Assembly: GCA_021776075.1 (NCBI GenBank)
Contig: JAJFGQ010000025.1
Span: 1-32,140, forward strand
DNA from: Alphaproteobacteria bacterium
Lineage (GTDB): Bacteria > Pseudomonadota > Alphaproteobacteria > Micavibrionales > Micavibrionaceae
DNA length: 32,140 nucleotides
Direction of reading: 5' to 3'
Position numbers and translations under genes: made by a program. Of the stretch, positions 5,586 to 15,274 are shown piece by piece (position 1 is the stretch's first letter; the number at the start of each line of letters is the position of its first letter). Under the pieces are notes generated by a model. It was not told the DNA's origin, did not search any database, and saw only the letters and a program-made list of their open reading frames with translations.

Positions 5586-8267
5586 TTATAGGGACTTCAA
5601 CTCATACAACGCTTCAAGCGCTTCCCGTGGGGTGAGTGCATCCGGGTTGATGGTGGCGAGTTTTTCAGCGAGAGGGGACGGTGTGTAATTGTCCTGTTCC
5701 TGATCGGCCATGGCGCTGAAAAGCGGTAAGTCGTCGGCCAGTTTTGCCAGCGTGCCGGATTGCTCGCTCTTTTGCAGCCTGTCGAGAACAATGCGGGCGC
5801 GTTTAATGACGGCGGGGGGCAGTCCGGCGAGCTTGGCAACATGGATTCCGTAGGAATGGTCGGCGCTGCCCGGTTGTACCTTGTGCATGAAGACGATGTC
5901 ACCTTTCCATTCCTTGACCTGAAGGGAATGGCAGGATAAATGCGCAAGCTTGGCTTGCAGGCTGGTCAGTTCGTGGTAATGCGTAGCAAACAAGGCGCGG
6001 CTTTTATTGGTTTCATGGAGCTGTTCAACACAGGCCCACGCGATGGATAAGCCATCAAAGGTGGCTGTGCCGCGTCCGATTTCATCAAGGATGACAAGCG
6101 AACGATCCGTGGCCTGATTAAGAATAACGGCGGTTTCCACCATTTCCACCATAAAGGTCGAGCGTCCGCTGGCCAGATCATCTGAGGCCCCGACACGGCT
6201 GAATAGCCTGTCCACAACACCGATATGAGCGTGTTTTGCCGGAACGTAGCTGCCCATTTGGGCGAGGATGGCGGTGAGCGCGTTCTGGCGCAGGAAGGTC
6301 GATTTCCCGGCCATGTTCGGACCGGTCAGGAGCCAGAGAGATTGTTCCTGCTCCAGACGGCAATTATTGGGAACGAAGGCATTGTTGCTTTGTTTTTGCA
6401 GGGCCTGTTCAACAACAGGGTGGCGACCGTCTTCAATTGCAAAGGCGAAGCTTTCATCCACCTGCGGACGGGTGTAGTTTTCGTCCATGGCGAGCGTTGC
6501 CAGCCCGGCTGTAACATCCAGTGTGGCAAGGGCGCGGGCGTGTTTGCCGATTTCTGCGGACAGGCGGCTTGTTTCATCGACCATCTGCCGGAATAAAGCT
6601 TGTTCAATGCCTAGGGTCTTTTCAGAGGCCGAGGTTATGTCGCGTTCCAGTTCTGCCAGTTCCGGCGTCGTAAAGCGAACGGCACTGGCCATGGTCTGGC
6701 GGTGAATAAAGGGGTTATCGGGCGTGTTGTCTTCACCCTTGCGGATCATTAATGGATCAGCGTGTTTGGCGGGAACATCAATAAAATAGCCCAATACATT
6801 GTTAAAGCTTATTTTTAGTGAGCCTATCCCGGTCATCTTTTGATATTTGGCTTGAAGACCGGCGATCAACCTTTTGCTTTCGCTTTGTAACAGGCGAAGT
6901 TTATCAAGTTCCGGGGTGTAACCCTCACGGATAAAGTTGCCATCCCGGTCAAGGGTTGGCAGATCATCCTTTAAAGCCTTTTGCAGACGGTCGGCAAGGG
7001 TCTGCACGGCGGGTTGCTGGTGCAATTGTTCTGATATAGCGCGCAGGGTGTTTTTAGACTGGGTCAGGATGGCTCTGATGATTTCGGTCTGTTTCAGCCC
7101 ATCGCGGATCATGCCCAGATCGCGTGGACCGCCCCGGTCAACGCTCAGGCGGGCCAGAGCCCGTTCCATATCCGGTGTTTTTTTGAGCTCTTCGCGTAAG
7201 GTTTCCCGCAGGCGGCCGTTATTCACAAGGCTTTCAACATCATCCAGCCGTTTATGGACGGCGCTGACATCGCGCAGCGGTGCCGACAGACGGGCATGGA
7301 GCAGCCGCGCCCCGGCTCCTGTGATTGTCCGGTCAATACAGGAGAGAAGGGAACCGCGCCGCTCTCCCGTCAAGGTGCGGGTCAGTTCCAGATTACGCCG
7401 TGTGGCCGCATCAATCTCCATGACCGCGCCGGTGCTCATTTGCTGCGGGCGGGACAAATGGGGCATTTTTCCTTTTTGCGTGCGCTCCACGTAATCAATC
7501 AGGGCGCCGGCGGCGGCGATTTCGGCACGGCTGAACCCACCAAAAGAGTCCAGCGTTCCCACACCGAAAACAGTTTCCAGACGTTTTTGGGCGTTCTGGC
7601 TATCAAACAAGCTTCCCGGTTGTGTGGTGATCCGTTCCTGCACCGTTGCCAGCGTGTCATATAAAGTGTCTTTTTCCGTGAATTTCTCGGGAATCAGGAC
7701 CTCACGGGCGTCAATGCGCTCCAATACGGCACTCAAATGCTCCGCTGCAACCGGCTGTACTAAAAACTCACCCGTGGAAAGTTGCAGCCATGAAATACCA
7801 TATTGTCCAGCAATCTCAGCAATGGCGGCCAAGTAATTGTTTTCACGGGACTCTAGAAGGTTATCCTCAGTCAGCGTGCCCTGCGTGACGATGCGGACGA
7901 CTTCGCGGTTTACAAGGGCTTTATGGCCGCCCCGTTTTTTGGCTTCTTCCGGTGTTTCGGTCTGGGCACAAATTGCGACTTTAAAACCCGCACGGATAAG
8001 CTTGGCAAGGTACGGCTCATAAGAATGAAAGGGAACACCGCACATGGGGATGTCATCACCCTGATTGCGGCCCCGTTTGGTCAGGGTAATGTCGAGAATT
8101 TCAGCGGCCTTTACGGCATCATCAAAGAACAGCTCGTAAAAATCGCCCATGCGGTAAAAAAGAAGGCAATCCGGATGACGGTCCTTGATCGCCATGAACT
8201 GCCCCATCATAGGGGTATGTCCCTCGGCGATAAAATCCTCCGGCGTTTTCAGTGCTGCTTCTCCCAT
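5586..8267 (-). CDS. mutS: DNA mismatch repair protein MutS
   Basis: 893 aa, full length for the family. MutS binds mispaired DNA as a dimer and, with ATP, recruits MutL. Domain I carries the mismatch-wedge motif GDFYELF (residues 41-47). The ATPase domain has Walker A GPNMAGKST (649-657), STFMVEM (703-709), Walker B LDEIGRGT (727-734) and ATHYHEL (761-767). The C-terminus keeps the helix-turn-helix dimerisation region and ends EALYELKSL, as MutS proteins usually do. The RBS is weak. The M16 peptidase gene ends 64 bp upstream on the same strand, so read-through is possible but the functions are unrelated. No mutL is in the window. Confidence 0.98.
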   Translation of the reverse strand: MGEAALKTPEDFIAEGHTPMMGQFMAIKDRHPDCLLFYRMGDFYELFFDDAVKAAEILDITLTKRGRNQGDDIPMCGVPFHSYEPYLAKLIRAGFKVAICAQTETPEEAKKRGGHKALVNREVVRIVTQGTLTEDNLLESRENNYLAAIAEIAGQYGISWLQLSTGEFLVQPVAAEHLSAVLERIDAREVLIPEKFTEKDTLYDTLATVQERITTQPGSLFDSQNAQKRLETVFGVGTLDSFGGFSRAEIAAAGALIDYVERTQKGKMPHLSRPQQMSTGAVMEIDAATRRNLELTRTLTGERRGSLLSCIDRTITGAGARLLHARLSAPLRDVSAVHKRLDDVESLVNNGRLRETLREELKKTPDMERALARLSVDRGGPRDLGMIRDGLKQTEIIRAILTQSKNTLRAISEQLHQQPAVQTLADRLQKALKDDLPTLDRDGNFIREGYTPELDKLRLLQSESKRLIAGLQAKYQKMTGIGSLKISFNNVLGYFIDVPAKHADPLMIRKGEDNTPDNPFIHRQTMASAVRFTTPELAELERDITSASEKTLGIEQALFRQMVDETSRLSAEIGKHARALATLDVTAGLATLAMDENYTRPQVDESFAFAIEDGRHPVVEQALQKQSNNAFVPNNCRLEQEQSLWLLTGPNMAGKSTFLRQNALTAILAQMGSYVPAKHAHIGVVDRLFSRVGASDDLASGRSTFMVEMVETAVILNQATDRSLVILDEIGRGTATFDGLSIAWACVEQLHETNKSRALFATHYHELTSLQAKLAHLSCHSLQVKEWKGDIVFMHKVQPGSADHSYGIHVAKLAGLPPAVIKRARIVLDRLQKSEQSGTLAKLADDLPLFSAMADQEQDNYTPSPLAEKLATINPDALTPREALEALYELKSL

Positions 8268-8331
8268 AGCAAAAAGTCATACGACAAATGCAGGGGAAGG
8301 TGAAGGCTTTTTTCTGTTCTTTGACGTTGGT

Positions 8332-11238
8332 CTATGGCGCCGGTTTATCGTTGTTCCGGTTTTTAAACGCTTCAACAGATGAAATCGAACCTTCGGGTGC
8401 CGGGTTTTCATTTTGGTTGGCGCGCATATGCATCACCAGCCTGGTTCTGTCCGGGTCGAACAATATTTTTTTCGCCATGGCAATGACGTCTTCTTTTGTG
8501 ACGTCTTTGACAGCCTGAATACGTTTGTTCCAGTGATCGAAATCCGCATTTTCTTCTGTGATGAGATAGAAGAGCTGGCTTAGTTCTTCGCCCGCGCTTT
8601 TTGGATCTTGTTCATAGGCTTTGACTTTAATTGCCTTTAGTTTTTCGACGGCTTCATCGGTTAAGTTATCGAATATTTTTATGGTTTTTTCGTCTTGTAA
8701 CCAATCCTCTACTCTTTTTTGCATTTCAACCGGACCGTGCCTGTCGCCCTGAATGACAAAATTAAACGACCATGTTTCTTTTTCATCGTCTCCTGATGGC
8801 TGTGGGTAGCTCCAGACGATATAGCCGAGTTGCTGATTTGTCCGCATTTGGAGATAAAAATCGCTTTGCAGAATTTTAGACATGATTCCGATCGTGGCTT
8901 GTTCTTTCATACTCAGTTCCCCAACCCGTAGGCTGAATTGCAGCGCATTGTTGTTATCGGGAATTTGTTTGGAGAATAGAATATTTTCCCCTTCATGCAG
9001 CGTCTTCATTCGGTTTACGAAGAATTCTTCTTTTGGAAGTGGTTTGCTTTTGAGAGTCGTTCCCAGTGTGGTCATGATGTTTTCTACATCGTCGCTATTC
9101 ATGTTTCCGCCGGCCATGCCTTCAATATAGGTGCGTGCAAATAATTTTGCCGGGAAGTTTTTAACCTCTTCCAAAGTCACAGTTTTCATGGCGTTTATTT
9201 TTTCTTCGCGGGAATAGCGTTTTTCAGACAGCATCATACGGTGGTAGTAGTCGAGTTTCTTATGGGCTGCGGCAAATTTTTGATTACTCCAGCCTCGTAT
9301 AAAGTTATCTTTGAGGGTGTTGAATTTTTCTTCGTCTATTTTGACATTCATCAGGTTCCGCGACACAAGGTCAATCAGGGCGCTTATTTTTTGAGAATAG
9401 CCGCTGAAACTCAGGGATATTCCTTCTTTTGTGACATTGAGTGAGTAACCCAGACCGGCTTGTTGAATGGGATAGGCTTCCTCGTTCAGCCCTTCTTGTA
9501 TCGCCGATGTAAACAATATGGCACGGACAAGATTATCAACATTGTCATAAGCATGCGGTGTATTTATGTTTAGTGAGAGAGATGATTGCGGTTTGCCAAA
9601 GTCGTTATCGAATTTTAACCAGATTTGGCCGCGCTCATCATCAATAACTTTGTGAGGCTCTTCTTTTTGTAGTGTCAGGTTGTCCGGAATAAAGGGGTTC
9701 TGTTTTGGATAGGTCATCCCTTCTTCCGCTGAGACAGGTGGGTTTTTGAGCTTGTTAAAGCTGTTGCCTCCCACTTCTGTCAGGGCATATTCCGTACCGT
9801 AAATTTCTTCGACTTTATCGGCAGGCATATTCTGACCTTCCAGAGAAACAAGCATATTTTCCGGGGTCATTGTTTCTAATACCGCCTGATAGGCCGCCGG
9901 ATCAAATTTTTGAAAGAGGTAAGGGAGTGTATCAACGTCTTTCAGGTCATATTCATGCATTGTAGAAGTTTTGCCGGACGCGTATCCCATGCCCTCTCCG
10001 GGTGTTTTCCAGTCAAAGCCGACTTGTGCCATATTTTTGTTTTCTTCAAAGCTGTATCGTTTAATGCCCTCAGATTTTAGCATTTCAATATAGGAAAAAG
10101 TTAACTCCATGACGCGTTCATAGTTTTTCATCCCTTTTGGCGTCAGCTCAGCCGAAATAGACATTATGTTAACGCTTGGGTGTGATGCGCCGCCGCCAGC
10201 GGAAAGGGATGTTGCCAGCCCTTCTTCTTTCAGTTTTGACAGCAGAGACCCTTGCCCTTCATGGCCGATGACAGAGCCTACAATATTGGCGGGTTTGCTG
10301 TCTTTGTGATCGGTTAAATGGATGGTGGGGAAGTCCATTGTTATTTTTCTGTAATCTTTGACCGTTTTCATTGTTAGAAGACGGTATTGGTCTTGCAGAG
10401 GTTTTCTGTAATCGGACTTTATTTCAGGGTGCTGAACGTCAAAACTGGGTATGCCAGCAAAGTATTCTCTAACTTTGGCTTCCTGTTTGTCGAGTGGAAG
10501 AGTGGAAACCATAGACATTTCCATGTTTTGAGCGGAGTAATATTTTTTGTAGAATGCTATCAGGGCTTCCTGGTTATCTCCGGCGAGCGTGTCTTTGTTG
10601 CCGGTTCCAAATTTGGAAAGGGGATGTCCGGTTTCTACAATTTGATTACGGAGATGCCGTCCTCTCCATCCGTCGCTTCTGATATTCTTGTCATGTTCGC
10701 TGTTTACGGCGTTAACTTCTCTGGCCGCATAAGTTTTATCGAACAAGGGCGCTTTAAAGAAATCGCTAAACCGATCAAGGGCTTCATTAAACCCTTCATG
10801 CGATACTTCGAAAAAGTAATTGGTCATATCAAGAGCGGTATAGGCGTTACTGCTGCCGCCATTGGCAAAGAGATATTTTTTGTAAGAACCGACTTCCGGG
10901 TATTTTTCCGTACCCAGAAAGAGCATATGTTCCAGATAATGGGCTAGGCCTGCTTTTTCTACCGGGTCGTAAATCTGGCCTGTGCCAACAGACAGGGCGG
11001 CGGCACTTTTTTGAACTTTTGGATCATGGGTCAGGTGTACATTCAGACCGTTTGCAAGAGTCAGGGTGCGAGTTTCGCGATCCGTTTCCCGAGGCTCTGC
11101 TTTTTGAGTTTGCTTTATTGTGTTGCCGTTATCATTGGCAGCAAAAGCAAAATCCGGTGTGATAGCGCCGGTTGTGAAACCAAAAACGGCGGTGCTTAGT
11201 AATCCGGCTGTCCATTTTTTCAAGCGGCTGTTAGCCAT
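8332..11238 (-). CDS. Exported insulinase-like M16 zinc metallopeptidase
   Basis: 968 aa from the chosen ATG at 11238, which has GGGGAGAAG 6 nt upstream; an ATG 21 nt earlier lacks an RBS. Residues 1-33 are a signal peptide ending AFA before ANDNGN, so the enzyme should act in the periplasm. The inverted zinc motif HxxEH is at 100-104 (HYLEHMLFLGTEKYP), and EVNAVNSEHDKN near 174-185 supplies the third ligand. This arrangement is as in insulin-degrading enzyme and pitrilysin. Length fits a four-domain clam-shell peptidase that degrades peptides. The late segment QLGYIVWS is also typical. The closest named relative would be ptrA-type pitrilysin. Divergent to it is a 13-codon reading frame with a strong RBS. 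Confidence 0.93.
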   Translation of the reverse strand: MANSRLKKWTAGLLSTAVFGFTTGAITPDFAFAANDNGNTIKQTQKAEPRETDRETRTLTLANGLNVHLTHDPKVQKSAAALSVGTGQIYDPVEKAGLAHYLEHMLFLGTEKYPEVGSYKKYLFANGGSSNAYTALDMTNYFFEVSHEGFNEALDRFSDFFKAPLFDKTYAAREVNAVNSEHDKNIRSDGWRGRHLRNQIVETGHPLSKFGTGNKDTLAGDNQEALIAFYKKYYSAQNMEMSMVSTLPLDKQEAKVREYFAGIPSFDVQHPEIKSDYRKPLQDQYRLLTMKTVKDYRKITMDFPTIHLTDHKDSKPANIVGSVIGHEGQGSLLSKLKEEGLATSLSAGGGASHPSVNIMSISAELTPKGMKNYERVMELTFSYIEMLKSEGIKRYSFEENKNMAQVGFDWKTPGEGMGYASGKTSTMHEYDLKDVDTLPYLFQKFDPAAYQAVLETMTPENMLVSLEGQNMPADKVEEIYGTEYALTEVGGNSFNKLKNPPVSAEEGMTYPKQNPFIPDNLTLQKEEPHKVIDDERGQIWLKFDNDFGKPQSSLSLNINTPHAYDNVDNLVRAILFTSAIQEGLNEEAYPIQQAGLGYSLNVTKEGISLSFSGYSQKISALIDLVSRNLMNVKIDEEKFNTLKDNFIRGWSNQKFAAAHKKLDYYHRMMLSEKRYSREEKINAMKTVTLEEVKNFPAKLFARTYIEGMAGGNMNSDDVENIMTTLGTTLKSKPLPKEEFFVNRMKTLHEGENILFSKQIPDNNNALQFSLRVGELSMKEQATIGIMSKILQSDFYLQMRTNQQLGYIVWSYPQPSGDDEKETWSFNFVIQGDRHGPVEMQKRVEDWLQDEKTIKIFDNLTDEAVEKLKAIKVKAYEQDPKSAGEELSQLFYLITEENADFDHWNKRIQAVKDVTKEDVIAMAKKILFDPDRTRLVMHMRANQNENPAPEGSISSVEAFKNRNNDKPAP

Positions 11239-11284
11239 TATTCTTCTCCCCATATCCATAAAACTGAAAAAAGGAGGTAAGCAT

Positions 11285-11326
11285 ATGGCTGGCTACTATG
11301 TCAATTATTATTGTTGTTCCGGTTAA
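11285..11326 (+). CDS. Possible 13-aa Tyr/Cys-rich micropeptide
   Basis: The frame reads MAGYYVNYYCCSG then TAA. AAGGAGG lies 7 nt before the ATG, the best Shine-Dalgarno match I saw in the window. The peptide has four Tyr and a Cys pair in 13 residues. It sits in the divergent 5' region of the M16 peptidase gene, with no plus-strand gene after it. It could be a leader peptide, a modified-peptide precursor, part of a small RNA, or chance. No promoter is evident. The sequence is seen; expression and function are unknown. Confidence 0.3.
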   Translation: MAGYYVNYYCCSG

Positions 11327-11428
11327 TTCTTGCACCGCGAAAACGAGGGGTACTTAGTCGTTACCAAGAGAGCGTAGGGCATAAGATTGATTTTATAGTT
11401 GTTTGCATTAAGAACAAGACACCACATC

Positions 11429-11536
11429 GTCACCCCCGCGGCACGCGAAGCGTGCTTAAACGGCGGGGGTCTGGTTATGGGCGTCGCACAGCTGCGCACT
11501 TTATTTTGCCGGATGCCCGCACAAGGCGGGCATGAC
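11429..11536. repeat. Two-hairpin repetitive extragenic element
   Basis: A 108-bp element bounded by GTC and GAC. Hairpin 1 pairs ACCCCCGC (11432-11439) with GCGGGGGT (11463-11470). Its loop holds a second hairpin, GCACGC-GAA-GCGTGC (11441-11455). Hairpin 2 pairs ATGCCCGC (11513-11520) with GCGGGCAT (11526-11533). CTGG and CCGG flank the inner sides. This is the plan of REP/BIME-like dispersed repeats of alphaproteobacteria. It lies between the GH13 gene end and the M16 peptidase start, and could also act as a bidirectional terminator or mRNA stabiliser. Confidence 0.75.
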
Positions 11537-11572
11537 AATGTCTTATTCTTAATTGAAAACACTACAATATTT

Positions 11573-13177
11573 TTACGAAGGTCCGGGAGCGGGAGGTTTC
11601 AGTTTATGTGGATCGAACGGCGTATAATAGGCTGCAATTTCGTGGATATCGCAAATGTGATCTTCTTTTGTATCGAGCCGGCCTAAGGCAAGGCGTTCCA
11701 TATTTTGCTGGCGTTCATTATCCCATAAACGCTCTTTTTTAATGCCGACGGGGCCGTTTTCAGGTTTTTCATTAATATAGATGCTGAGCTTGCCGATTTT
11801 TTGCCCACTTTTCTGGTGACGCAGAGTGCAGTCAATTTTTATGAGTTCGTTTTGTGCTCCGATATATCCGATATGGTCAAGACGGACGACGGCATTTTTT
11901 ATGCCCAGCAGGGCTTTGAACTCATTGATCGCTTTAATGCGCTGTGTCAAATTGAGCGGATGCCCCGGCACGCCTCGTTTTTGCTGGAGCTTTTGCCAGT
12001 CTTCATAGCTCGTTGCTCCTTTGAAAACGCTGACTTGTTTGCGGCAATATTCGTAGCCAAGCTGCATATAGACGGAATTGCAGAGCAGTGCGGCAACGGC
12101 ATAGTTACGCAGGCAGATGTCAGAAACCGTTTTCCGTTGCTGGTCTTCCGGTAAATGGGCGAATTCTTTCATGAAATGCCCGGCGATCGTGTCCGGTGTA
12201 TCGTGATTGTCGGGAGAGCCTGCGCCACCAAAGCGGGCGACATCCTGCATGCGCCTGTTTTCGTCGATCATCCAGTGTCCCTTGAAATCCCACCAATAGG
12301 TGCCCAGCATGCTGAGGTCAAAAGCGCGCCGCGACTGGCCGTTCACGGTAATGCGGGCCTTTTCCAGTTGATCGGCCCGGCTTTGGTCGCCCAGCGTTTC
12401 AGCCATGAAGACAACACCCGGTTTGCGATTATGGGTGTGCTGGACCAAGTCAGCCCATATCGGGGCAGGGAGCATATAAGCCACATCGCAGCGGAACCCT
12501 GTGAAGCCCCGGTCCAGATGCCAGTCTATGACCTTTTTCCAGTAGCCCTGTTCTCCGTTCTGGCCATCAATAAAAAAAGCAATGGCCTCCGGAGCGTTAT
12601 AGTTAATCTGCGCGACATCATCCCAGCTTTCCTCGTCCGTTCCGGGGATGTGAAGGGCTAAGTCATCGGTGCGCTGGAATTTGAAATGATAGTCATGCGA
12701 TCCTGTTGCATCGTCATAAGTGATCCCGGTCAGAGTGTTGTTGTGATGCAGGGGCCGTATGTTTTGTCCTGTGAGGGTAATCGTCTGAATGTCTTTGTCT
12801 TCGCGTATGACAAGGGGATGGTCGCGGGCTACATGGTTAAAAACCAGATCGCCCATGACTCGCAGACCTGCTTTTTGAGCCTGCGCTGTGAAATGGCTTA
12901 GGTGGGCGTTGTCCTGCTGTGCGTCCGAGGTGCTAAATTCCGGGTCCAGAAGGAAATGGTCTTTGAGGGCATAAAGGCTACCGGTGACGTCCTGTCCGTT
13001 TCGGCTGACAATCACATCTGTCGTGACATTCAGGGGGCTGAACCACAGGGCGTTAAAACTCAGCGCTTCGGCATGGTCAATCAGCCACGATCGGCCATCG
13101 GGAGCATCCTTACCCGACCAGTTTTTCACCGATCCGGTCAGGCGGGGTAGAACATGGAGGATACGCAGTCCCGTCAA
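11573..13177 (-). CDS. GH13 (alpha-amylase family) glycoside hydrolase/transferase
   Basis: 534 aa. The four GH13 regions are present: DLVFNH (residues 110-115), GFRCD with catalytic Asp231, FMAE with acid/base Glu260, and NHD with Asp326. The N-terminus LHVLPRLTGSVKNW and the phrases DLVFNHVARDHPLV and WDDVAQINYN recall the GlgE/maltosyltransferase side of GH13 more than secreted amylases. There is no signal peptide, so a cytoplasmic role on alpha-glucan or oligosaccharide is inferred. Substrate cannot be assigned. The start is TTG with GGGA about 10 nt upstream; no better start was found. It follows dut by 66 bp on the same strand with no other glycogen gene in the window. Confidence 0.85.
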   Translation of the reverse strand: MTGLRILHVLPRLTGSVKNWSGKDAPDGRSWLIDHAEALSFNALWFSPLNVTTDVIVSRNGQDVTGSLYALKDHFLLDPEFSTSDAQQDNAHLSHFTAQAQKAGLRVMGDLVFNHVARDHPLVIREDKDIQTITLTGQNIRPLHHNNTLTGITYDDATGSHDYHFKFQRTDDLALHIPGTDEESWDDVAQINYNAPEAIAFFIDGQNGEQGYWKKVIDWHLDRGFTGFRCDVAYMLPAPIWADLVQHTHNRKPGVVFMAETLGDQSRADQLEKARITVNGQSRRAFDLSMLGTYWWDFKGHWMIDENRRMQDVARFGGAGSPDNHDTPDTIAGHFMKEFAHLPEDQQRKTVSDICLRNYAVAALLCNSVYMQLGYEYCRKQVSVFKGATSYEDWQKLQQKRGVPGHPLNLTQRIKAINEFKALLGIKNAVVRLDHIGYIGAQNELIKIDCTLRHQKSGQKIGKLSIYINEKPENGPVGIKKERLWDNERQQNMERLALGRLDTKEDHICDIHEIAAYYTPFDPHKLKPPAPGPS

Positions 13178-13243
13178 TTGTGATGTTCCCTGTTTTGGTC
13201 GTTATTGTTATTTATGGGGCGTATAGGAACTCAAAAGGGGTGT

Positions 13244-13717
13244 CTATGTCAATTTTTCCGTTCCCGTTGAGCCGAAACCGTCTTCGCCGCGTTCCGTTGC
13301 TTGGAGATCTTTTACGGTCTTCCATTTTACGTTGGCATGGCGGGCAATGACCATCTGGGCAATACGCATACCGCGTTCAATCGTAAACGGTTCCTGTCCA
13401 TGGTTAATCAGGACGACTTTGATTTCGCCACGATAATCGGCGTCTATAGTGCCCGGCGCGTTCAGGACGGTAACGCCGTTTTTAATGGCGAGTCCTGAAC
13501 GGGGGCGTATTTGGGCTTCATAACCGGAGGGCAGGGCAATGGACAGGCCCGTGGGGATTAAGGCGCGGTCACCGGCGCCCAGTTCAATTGCTTCTTCCAG
13601 TGCTGCCGTTAGATCCATACCGGCGGATTGCTCTGTGGCATAAGTGGGCAGGTTCAGGCCCACAGCATGTTCATGCGGGGTTAATTCAATTTCAATCGTG
13701 TCTGTTTCGTGGGTCAT
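13244..13717 (-). CDS. dut: dUTP diphosphatase (dUTPase)
   Basis: 157 aa, normal for the homotrimeric enzyme. It converts dUTP to dUMP and pyrophosphate, keeping uracil out of DNA and feeding dTMP synthesis. All five conserved motifs are visible in order: [35 protein letters not shown] and the C-terminal P-loop-like [10 protein letters not shown]. It starts 7 bp after the stop codon of coaBC. The coaBC-dut pairing is widespread in proteobacteria. Confidence 0.97.
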   Translation of the reverse strand: MTHETDTIEIELTPHEHAVGLNLPTYATEQSAGMDLTAALEEAIELGAGDRALIPTGLSIALPSGYEAQIRPRSGLAIKNGVTVLNAPGTIDADYRGEIKVVLINHGQEPFTIERGMRIAQMVIARHANVKWKTVKDLQATERGEDGFGSTGTEKLT

Positions 13718-13724
13718 TATTGTG

Positions 13725-15008
13725 TTACTCCGCCGCTATGTTCTTCTGTGTTGTTTTATAATGTCGTTCTTCAAAATGCCCGGCAATGTGTAAGGCAAGC
13801 TTCCTTGCGATATCATTTTTGCTGGCAGGTTGCCAGTCTTCATGACCGGATTTGGTTACCAGATATACATGATTCTTATCGGACCCAAACACTTTTTCAT
13901 TACCTCCGACATCATTGGCAATAATCCAGTCGCAGCCCTTTGTCGTGAGCTTATTTTTTGCGTTATCCAGAAGGTCTTCCGTTTCCGCGGCAAAGCCGAT
14001 GACAAGAGGCGGCCTTTGAGCGGAAGGGCGGGACAATGTAGCCAGAATATCCGGGTTTTCTTTGAGGTTCAGGGCAGGCGGCGTGTTGTCTTCCTGCTTT
14101 TTGATTTTATGGGCGCTGATCGTTTTTGCTGTCCAGTCACTGACGGCGGCGGCACATATGGCGATCTCAACAGGCAATGTGTTTTGTGCGGCTTCCAGCA
14201 TCTCTGCCGCTGTCTCCACATGAATTGTGTGAACACCTGCCGGATCGGGCAGGGCCACCGGACCTGTGACAAGTGTAACGGTAGCGCCCTGTTCTGCAAG
14301 GGCGGCGGCGATGGCGTGTCCCTGTTTGCCGGATGACCGGTTGCCGATAAAACGGACGGGATCAAGCGGTTCATAGGTCGGGCCGGAGGTTACGAGGGCT
14401 TTGTAGCCGGATAAGGGCTTTTCTTCACGAAAAAATGCAAGAATGTTATCGAATATATCTTCCGGTTCGGCCATGCGGCCTATGCCGGACTCGTTGCAGG
14501 CCATCTCACCCATAGCGGGACCGATCTGTATGATGCCACGGCTTTGCAGTTTTTGGACATTCTCCTGCGTTGCCGGATTTCCCCACATCATGTGGTTCAT
14601 GGCGGGCGCGATGATGATGGGTTTGTCAGCGGCCAGAAGGGTAGTTGAGGCCAGATCATCAGCCAGACCATGGGCCATTTTGGCAATCAGGTTGGCGCTG
14701 GCCGGGGTGATCACGATCAGGTCGGCTTCGCGGGACAGGCGGATATGTCCGATTTCCGTTTCATCTTTCAGGGACCAGAGGTCGGTATAGACCTGTTCTC
14801 CACTTAGGGATGAAACGCTTAAGGGGGTAACGAATTGTTCTCCCCCTTTGCTCAGGATACAACGCACGCGCCCTCCCGCTTTACGGATCAGGCGGATTAG
14901 TTCCAAAGCCTTGTAAGCAGAGACCCCGCCGGAAATAATAAGCAGGATCGTTTTATTAGCAAGGCTTTGGTTGTTATTCGATGATTTTGTCTTTTTCATC
15001 TGTAACAA
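13725..15008 (-). CDS. coaBC: Bifunctional CoaBC (PPC synthetase / PPC decarboxylase)
   Basis: 427 aa. This enzyme makes 4'-phosphopantetheine in coenzyme A synthesis: CoaB joins phosphopantothenate to cysteine using CTP, and flavin-dependent CoaC decarboxylates the product. The N-terminal CoaC half shows [33 protein letters not shown] and [11 protein letters not shown] (active-site Cys). The CoaB half starts near [18 protein letters not shown](R)SSGKQG and carries FAAETED and IANDVGG. The start is either 15008 or the ATG three codons later; neither has a strong RBS. Both overlap the end of the 80-aa membrane protein gene upstream, suggesting translational coupling. Confidence 0.96.
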   Translation of the reverse strand: MLQMKKTKSSNNNQSLANKTILLIISGGVSAYKALELIRLIRKAGGRVRCILSKGGEQFVTPLSVSSLSGEQVYTDLWSLKDETEIGHIRLSREADLIVITPASANLIAKMAHGLADDLASTTLLAADKPIIIAPAMNHMMWGNPATQENVQKLQSRGIIQIGPAMGEMACNESGIGRMAEPEDIFDNILAFFREEKPLSGYKALVTSGPTYEPLDPVRFIGNRSSGKQGHAIAAALAEQGATVTLVTGPVALPDPAGVHTIHVETAAEMLEAAQNTLPVEIAICAAAVSDWTAKTISAHKIKKQEDNTPPALNLKENPDILATLSRPSAQRPPLVIGFAAETEDLLDNAKNKLTTKGCDWIIANDVGGNEKVFGSDKNHVYLVTKSGHEDWQPASKNDIARKLALHIAGHFEERHYKTTQKNIAAE

Positions 15009-15216
15009 TGATTTCTATGGCGTCTTCTTCGCTGAAAGAGCTTCCTAATTCGTCACCGGCTGCCGGTTCATACATACTAACCTGCACTGCCGACATTTTG
15101 CCGCTGAAATAGGTGTCATAGACAAAATAAGATCCCATAACCCCCATAATCATAATAGCAATAGAAGGAAAAATATTCCTTACGATGTTTGTTGTAGATG
15201 TTTTTCTAATACCCAT
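14974..15216 (-). CDS. Small single-pass membrane protein with acidic tail
   Basis: 80 aa from the ATG at 15216, which has CGGAGAG 4 nt upstream. A longer frame from 15312 would run into ubiE and lacks an RBS. A basic N-terminus (MGIRKTSTTNIVRN) precedes one membrane helix at about 17-38 (PSIAIMIMGVMGSYFVYDTYF). A strongly acidic C-terminus follows ([19 protein letters not shown]), probably outside the cytoplasm by the positive-inside rule. It lies between ubiE and coaBC and overlaps the start of coaBC by 35 bp. I do not recognise a family. Position and RBS argue that it is real. Confidence 0.6.
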   Translation of the reverse strand: MGIRKTSTTNIVRNIFPSIAIMIMGVMGSYFVYDTYFSGKMSAVQVSMYEPAAGDELGSSFSEEDAIEIIVTDEKDKIIE

Positions 15217-15274
15217 TTTTCTCTCCGTTAGTAAATTTGTTATTGGAAAGTTATACCATAACGTAGATATTTTT

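Noticed and set aside
6937-7664. Long plus-strand frames opposite mutS (up to 185 codons)
   Set aside because: Arg/Ser-rich shadow frames antisense to an intact, highly conserved gene.
10387-10947. 186-codon plus-strand frame opposite the M16 peptidase
   Set aside because: Shadow frame; the minus-strand protein has intact zinc-site residues in exactly this region.
11323-11562. 79-codon minus frame between M16 and GH13 genes
   Set aside because: It reads through the two-hairpin repeat and has no RBS or family resemblance.
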